DNA of 38,320 nucleotides. Source: Lentilactobacillus sp. Marseille-Q4993 (lineage in GTDB: Bacteria > Bacillota > Bacilli > Lactobacillales > Lactobacillaceae). The stretch is taken from contig NZ_CATNVB010000025.1 in NCBI RefSeq assembly GCF_951230165.1, forward strand, positions 1 through 38,320, written 5' to 3'. Every line of letters starts with the position of its first letter. The stretch's first letter is position 1. The notes under the pieces are model-generated. The model saw only the letters and a program-made list of their open reading frames with translations, had not been told where the DNA came from and made no database searches. The translations under genes and the position numbers were made by a program. Positions 35,388 through 38,320 of this stretch are shown piece after piece.

Positions 35388-36215
35388 TTAGTTGGTTAAA
35401 TATTTCGCTCGTAGTTGTTTAATCATCTTGGGGGTGATTTTTAGCTTATGCTCGATAAAACCAGTGAGCGAATTTGACTGTTTCTTTGCGGACTTAATAC
35501 TGGTGTTTAGATAACTCACTTTTACCAGAAGAGTGTTCTTGATGTTAGCTTTTTGAATGCTTGAGTAACCTAATCTTTTTAGATTATTTAGGTGAGCCAC
35601 ATTATACTTGTGACGGTATTTATTGGATAACAAGTAGTCTTTAGTAATTGTCTTTGAGGGAACTCCGAGGGCAGTTAGAATCAAGGCAGCCCCAAAACCT
35701 GTTCGATCTTTACCAGCGCTACAATGAAATAAAACTGCGCTGTTTTTGGGAGCGGCCAATAGAGTTTTAAAAAGTTTCCGGTAAGCGGCCTGACCGTTTT
35801 TGGTAGTAAAGTGACGGTATAAGTAGTGTTGGGCAGTAGCTCCCTTAGTAAGTTTAGCCAAATTATAACGGGTATAGTCAGCGTTGTTGATGACTGGGGC
35901 CTTAATTAGTTTGACACCCTTGATGTGTTTGTCCGGAGCTTTGGCAATTTCTTGTGGAGACCTTAAATCAACGATGTATTTCAAATGGTACTTAGTCTTT
36001 AGCTTTTGAGCGTCACCTGTAGTGATATTGCTAAGCTTTGACGATCTAATAATTAAGCCAGTCTTTAGTTTGCGGTTTCCGGGAACCCGATAATTTTGAA
36101 AATCCCTAACGTTGTCAGCTCCCGTTAGAGTGATCTTAGCAGCACTGATTGGTCGGCTACATACTAATAGACAAAGACCAGCTAAACTCCCCACTAGTAA
36201 GTTGCGCAGTTTCAT
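35388..36215 (-). CDS. Secreted protein-tyrosine phosphatase-like protein
   Basis: This 275-residue protein has a Sec signal peptide (residues 1 to about 27, ending RPISA-A) and a tyrosine phosphatase domain with the P-loop HCSAGKDRTG: C165 nucleophile and R171. It resembles the Y_phosphatase3 family (Listeria LipA, mycobacterial PtpB-like), with the GADNVRDF N-terminal motif and VDLRSPQE. Substrates may be phosphotyrosine proteins or phosphoinositides. No lipobox is present, so it would be released or wall-retained. The frame opens at a TTG at 36230, but GGGGGAAAG precedes ATG 36215. Confidence 0.88.
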   Translation of the reverse strand: MKLRNLLVGSLAGLCLLVCSRPISAAKITLTGADNVRDFQNYRVPGNRKLKTGLIIRSSKLSNITTGDAQKLKTKYHLKYIVDLRSPQEIAKAPDKHIKGVKLIKAPVINNADYTRYNLAKLTKGATAQHYLYRHFTTKNGQAAYRKLFKTLLAAPKNSAVLFHCSAGKDRTGFGAALILTALGVPSKTITKDYLLSNKYRHKYNVAHLNNLKRLGYSSIQKANIKNTLLVKVSYLNTSIKSAKKQSNSLTGFIEHKLKITPKMIKQLRAKYLTN

Positions 36216-36281
36216 ATAACTTTCCCCCAAAAGTAATTTATCACCGCTATTTTACCCTAATAGCTCTGGTATTAACAAAGA

Positions 36282-36446
36282 TTATCCTTCGTCGTGTAAT
36301 TTGTTGGTTATCCAAAAATACCCGATTGATGCAATGCATGCCACACCAAAACAGGTTGTCGCCATTAAATTAAAACTTTCGTATGTAGCAAAAAGTCCAC
36401 CTAAAATGGGTAGCATTTCAAATGTAATCTCAACTATGTTATTCAA
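36282..36446 (-). CDS. Candidate small membrane protein (54 aa)
   Basis: On the minus strand a 54-residue frame starts at TTG 36446 and stops at 36282. It has two hydrophobic stretches (about 11-22 and 29-46), with cysteines at 32 and 37, and a charged end NKLHDEG. GGTGGTGA, a good anti-SD match, lies six nt before the TTG, and an in-frame TGA sits just upstream, so this is the only sensible start. It lies between the phosphatase and another small membrane protein on the same strand. I do not recognise it; it may be real or spurious. Confidence 0.4.
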   Translation of the reverse strand: MNNIVEITFEMLPILGGLFATYESFNLMATTCFGVACIASIGYFWITNKLHDEG

Positions 36447-36518
36447 ATTAGGTCACCACCAATGTTTATTTGTTGAAGTTATTTTAGCGGTGGGACCTAA
36501 AGGCTGACTTAAAATGCG

Positions 36519-36671
36519 TTACCTCCGATTCATATATTTATAGATGATGAATAAGACGATAGCAACTAGGATGGCAATTCCCAGAATTGGCTGCTCTCTA
36601 AACAGTAGGTGGAAAAAGAGGAAGCGGTGAAGGCCGTGCATTCTTGGAAATAATGTTATAAATGAGTTCAT
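36519..36671 (-). CDS. Candidate small single-pass membrane protein
   Basis: This frame encodes about 50 residues from ATG 36671, or 40 from ATG 36641, with a His/Phe-rich N-terminal part and one clear membrane helix (PILGIAILVAIVLFIIY) followed by a basic end YMNRR. The helix with positive C-terminal residues looks like a genuine small membrane protein. Neither start has a strong ribosome binding site. It overlaps the promoter region of the divergent cardiolipin synthase gene. The family is not recognised. Confidence 0.45.
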   Translation of the reverse strand: MNSFITLFPRMHGLHRFLFFHLLFREQPILGIAILVAIVLFIIYKYMNRR

Positions 36672-36674
36672 ATA

Positions 36675-36701
36675 TTGACCAACTTTCGAGTATACTATAC
36701 T
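36675..36701 (+). promoter_or_regulatory. Probable promoter of the cardiolipin synthase gene
   Basis: TTGACC (36675-36680) and TATACT (36696-36701) are separated by 15 nt, slightly short; an overlapping TATACT at 36691 shows the AT-rich repeat character. The GAGGT ribosome binding site follows at 36719-36723. Confidence 0.45.
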
Positions 36702-36730
36702 CATATTGTAAAACATTTCGAGGTAAAAGA

Positions 36731-38191
36731 ATGCAAGTTGATTGGGGTTTAATTTTTCAAATAGTTGTAGCAGTCAATGCTCTGCTTGCGATTCTCACTG
36801 TTTTTAGAGAGAAACGAGATATTGCGGCAATTTGGGCATGGCTATTAGTGCTCGTTTTTATACCGGTATTAGGGTTCATCATGTATGCCTTTGTTGGCCG
36901 AAAACTACCTAAAAACCGGTTGTTCAAATTACATTCGCACGTGCAGATGCAATTGGATGAACGACTTGAGGAACAACGGGCTCAGCTTGGAAGTGAAGAG
37001 CGGACGGCTTCTGATGTTATTTCGCGACGGGCCATTAGTGCGGTTAACATGTTTATGACAACTAGTCATTCGTTTTTGGCGCGGCAAAATAAGGTCCATA
37101 TTTTCACCGATGGTAAGGAACTGTTTCATCGGGTTATCGAAGATATTGAAGGGGCCAAAAAGAGTATCCATATCGAGTTCTATACCTTCTATTCTGATAA
37201 AATCGGTAACGAAATCCTTGATTTGCTAGTCAAGAAGGCTAAGCAGGGAGTCGAGGTCCGGGTGATTTATGACTCTTGGGGATCGATGGGAACTACCAGG
37301 AAGTTTTTTAAACCACTAACTGATGCTGGTGGTCACGTTTATCCTTTCTTGAACACTAGATCCGTTATTGTGGATTTCCGTTTAAACTTTCGTGATCATA
37401 GAAAGATTATTGTTATTGATGGTGTGATTGGCTATACCGGTGGGTTTAATATTGGTGACCAATACCTTGGCCGTAAAAAGAAGTTTGGCCCATGGCGAGA
37501 TACTCATATGAGAATCATTGGGTCGGCGGTTTTCGGTTTGCAGGCTCGGTTTGTGTTAGATTGGAATGCAACTAGTCCGCAGGATCAGATTGATGAGGAG
37601 AAGGTTGATGCTAAGTACTTCCCAGTCACAACGACTAAGGGAATGGTCAACATGCAGATTGTTTCAAGCGGACCAGATTCTGATCTCCAGCAGATTAAGA
37701 TGGGGTATATCAAACTAATTACGTTGGCTAGGGATTACTGTTACATCCAGTCCCCATACTTGATTCCTGATGATTCAGTTCTCGATGCGCTGAGAATTGC
37801 TGCTTCGTCGGGGGTAGATGTGCGGGTCATGATTCCATCGATGCCGGATCATCCGTTTGTTTATCGAGCAACCCAATACTATGCCCGCCAGTTGGCTGAA
37901 GAAGGGATTAAAATCTATTTTTACGACAAAGGATTCATGCATGCCAAGACAATGGTGATTGATGATAGCATGGCTTCCGTCGGTTCAGCAAATATGGATT
38001 ATCGGAGTTTCAAACTGAACTTTGAAATCAACTCATTTATTTATGACGAAAAGGTGTCCAAGGAACTTAAGCAAATCTACTTGAATGACATAAACGATAG
38101 TACCTTAATGACACCAGAGGACTTTGAGAAACAATCAAGGTGGCTTAAATTCAAGCAGACTTTCTCCAGATTATTGTCACCAATTTTATAA
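36731..38191 (+). CDS. cls: Cardiolipin synthase (phospholipase D superfamily)
   Basis: This 486-residue enzyme is of normal bacterial length. Two N-terminal membrane helices (about 5-25 and 35-57) precede two PLD domains with HKD motifs: H223-K225-D230 (DHRKIIVIDG, with GGFNIGDQYLG after it) and H404-K406-D411 (MHAKTMVIDD, followed by GSANMDYRSF). It joins two phosphatidylglycerol molecules into cardiolipin at the membrane. The frame opens at 36662, but the GAGGT site and helix position fix ATG 36731. It appears monocistronic, with an IS30-type element just downstream. Confidence 0.93.
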   Translation: MQVDWGLIFQIVVAVNALLAILTVFREKRDIAAIWAWLLVLVFIPVLGFIMYAFVGRKLPKNRLFKLHSHVQMQLDERLEEQRAQLGSEERTASDVISRRAISAVNMFMTTSHSFLARQNKVHIFTDGKELFHRVIEDIEGAKKSIHIEFYTFYSDKIGNEILDLLVKKAKQGVEVRVIYDSWGSMGTTRKFFKPLTDAGGHVYPFLNTRSVIVDFRLNFRDHRKIIVIDGVIGYTGGFNIGDQYLGRKKKFGPWRDTHMRIIGSAVFGLQARFVLDWNATSPQDQIDEEKVDAKYFPVTTTKGMVNMQIVSSGPDSDLQQIKMGYIKLITLARDYCYIQSPYLIPDDSVLDALRIAASSGVDVRVMIPSMPDHPFVYRATQYYARQLAEEGIKIYFYDKGFMHAKTMVIDDSMASVGSANMDYRSFKLNFEINSFIYDEKVSKELKQIYLNDINDSTLMTPEDFEKQSRWLKFKQTFSRLLSPIL

Positions 38192-38237
38192 GTCTTGAAT
38201 TTACAATTTAAGTGCAACAGTGACTAAAAAAAGGACC

Positions 38238-38298
38238 CATAGCTGGATTCCTGTAAAATGATGTTTGCGAAAACAATCATGAAAGGAATCTAGCTATG
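38238..38298 (+). promoter_or_regulatory. Hairpin covering the transposase ribosome binding site and start codon
   Basis: CATAGCTGGATTCCT (38238-38252) pairs with AGGAATCTAGCTATG (38284-38298) over 15 positions with one G-U pair. The right arm contains the AGGA of the ribosome binding site and the ATG of the transposase. In transcripts entering from outside the element this would block translation. Confidence 0.6.
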
Positions 38299-38320
38299 AG
38301 CCACTACAAGCATCTTACCA
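38296..38320 (+). CDS. IS30-family transposase, 5' end only
   Basis: The window ends eight codons into this gene, which begins MSHYKHLT. That start is typical of IS30-family transposases of lactobacilli, whose N-terminal helix-turn-helix follows such a stretch. AAAGGA precedes the ATG. The left inverted repeat probably lies around 38220-38240, but its border cannot be fixed from one end. The family call rests on these few residues and the upstream pattern. Confidence 0.6.

Noticed and set aside
1-38320. CRISPR arrays, tRNA or rRNA genes, prophage modules
   Set aside because: No regularly spaced repeats, cloverleaf-like sequence, rRNA-like stretch or phage structural genes were noticed; this was by reading, not by a model search.

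Overview
The window looks like a chromosomal segment of a low-GC Gram-positive bacterium of the family Lactobacillaceae. The evidence is strong AGGAGG-type ribosome binding sites, a KxYKxGKxW-type signal peptide, a lactocepin-like S8 protease ending in DUF5776/SLAP-like repeats, a maltose phosphorylase operon under a LacI-type MalR, PepC and PepD peptidases, an MFS/DUF4811 efflux pair, and a T-box (not S-box) leader on a methionine-type gene. I cannot assign genus or species.

Layout: (1) 1-2185: an upstream terminator, a membrane-tethered XRE regulator, a small membrane protein and a DUF1835 protein. (2) 2200-4500: a LysR regulator divergent from a PLP-dependent aminotransferase. (3) 4532-6145: a macrodomain protein followed 20 bp later by lipoate-protein ligase. 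(4) 6143-8009 on the minus strand: a MetE-C/YxjG-like methyltransferase plus a small unrecognised protein, behind a sigma-A promoter and a Met-type T-box leader with an unusual bulge. (5) 7990-10700: a YoaK/DUF1275 membrane protein divergent from a pyridoxal-kinase-like, UPF0340, ECF S-component operon, probably vitamin B6 salvage. (6) 10742-12182: aminopeptidase PepC. (7) 12229-20655: two tandem lactocepin-like proteases, the first with an envelope-binding tail and the second ending exactly where that tail would begin. (8) 20663-26190: a lipoprotein divergent from malR, then a maltose transporter and maltose phosphorylase behind MalR/cre-like operators. (9) 26275-30952: zinc alcohol dehydrogenase, a membrane glycerophosphodiesterase, a nitroreductase and an NAD(P)-binding reductase. 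(10) 30966-33820: a MerR regulator divergent from a DHA2 efflux pump and its DUF4811 partner, with interleaved promoters and palindromic operators. (11) 33903-38191: dipeptidase PepD, a secreted tyrosine phosphatase, two candidate small membrane proteins and cardiolipin synthase. (12) 38238-38320: the left part of an IS30-type element, cut by the window end.

Together the genes suggest nitrogen supply from protein (extracellular proteases, then PepC and PepD), maltose use by phosphorolysis, cofactor salvage (lipoate and probably B6) and envelope or stress functions. The observations most worth following up are the T-box with a UGAU bulge, the macrodomain-lipoate ligase pair without visible SirTM or GcvH-L, the modular difference between the tandem proteases, the interleaved MerR/efflux promoters, and the hairpin that covers the ribosome binding site and start codon of the IS30 transposase.
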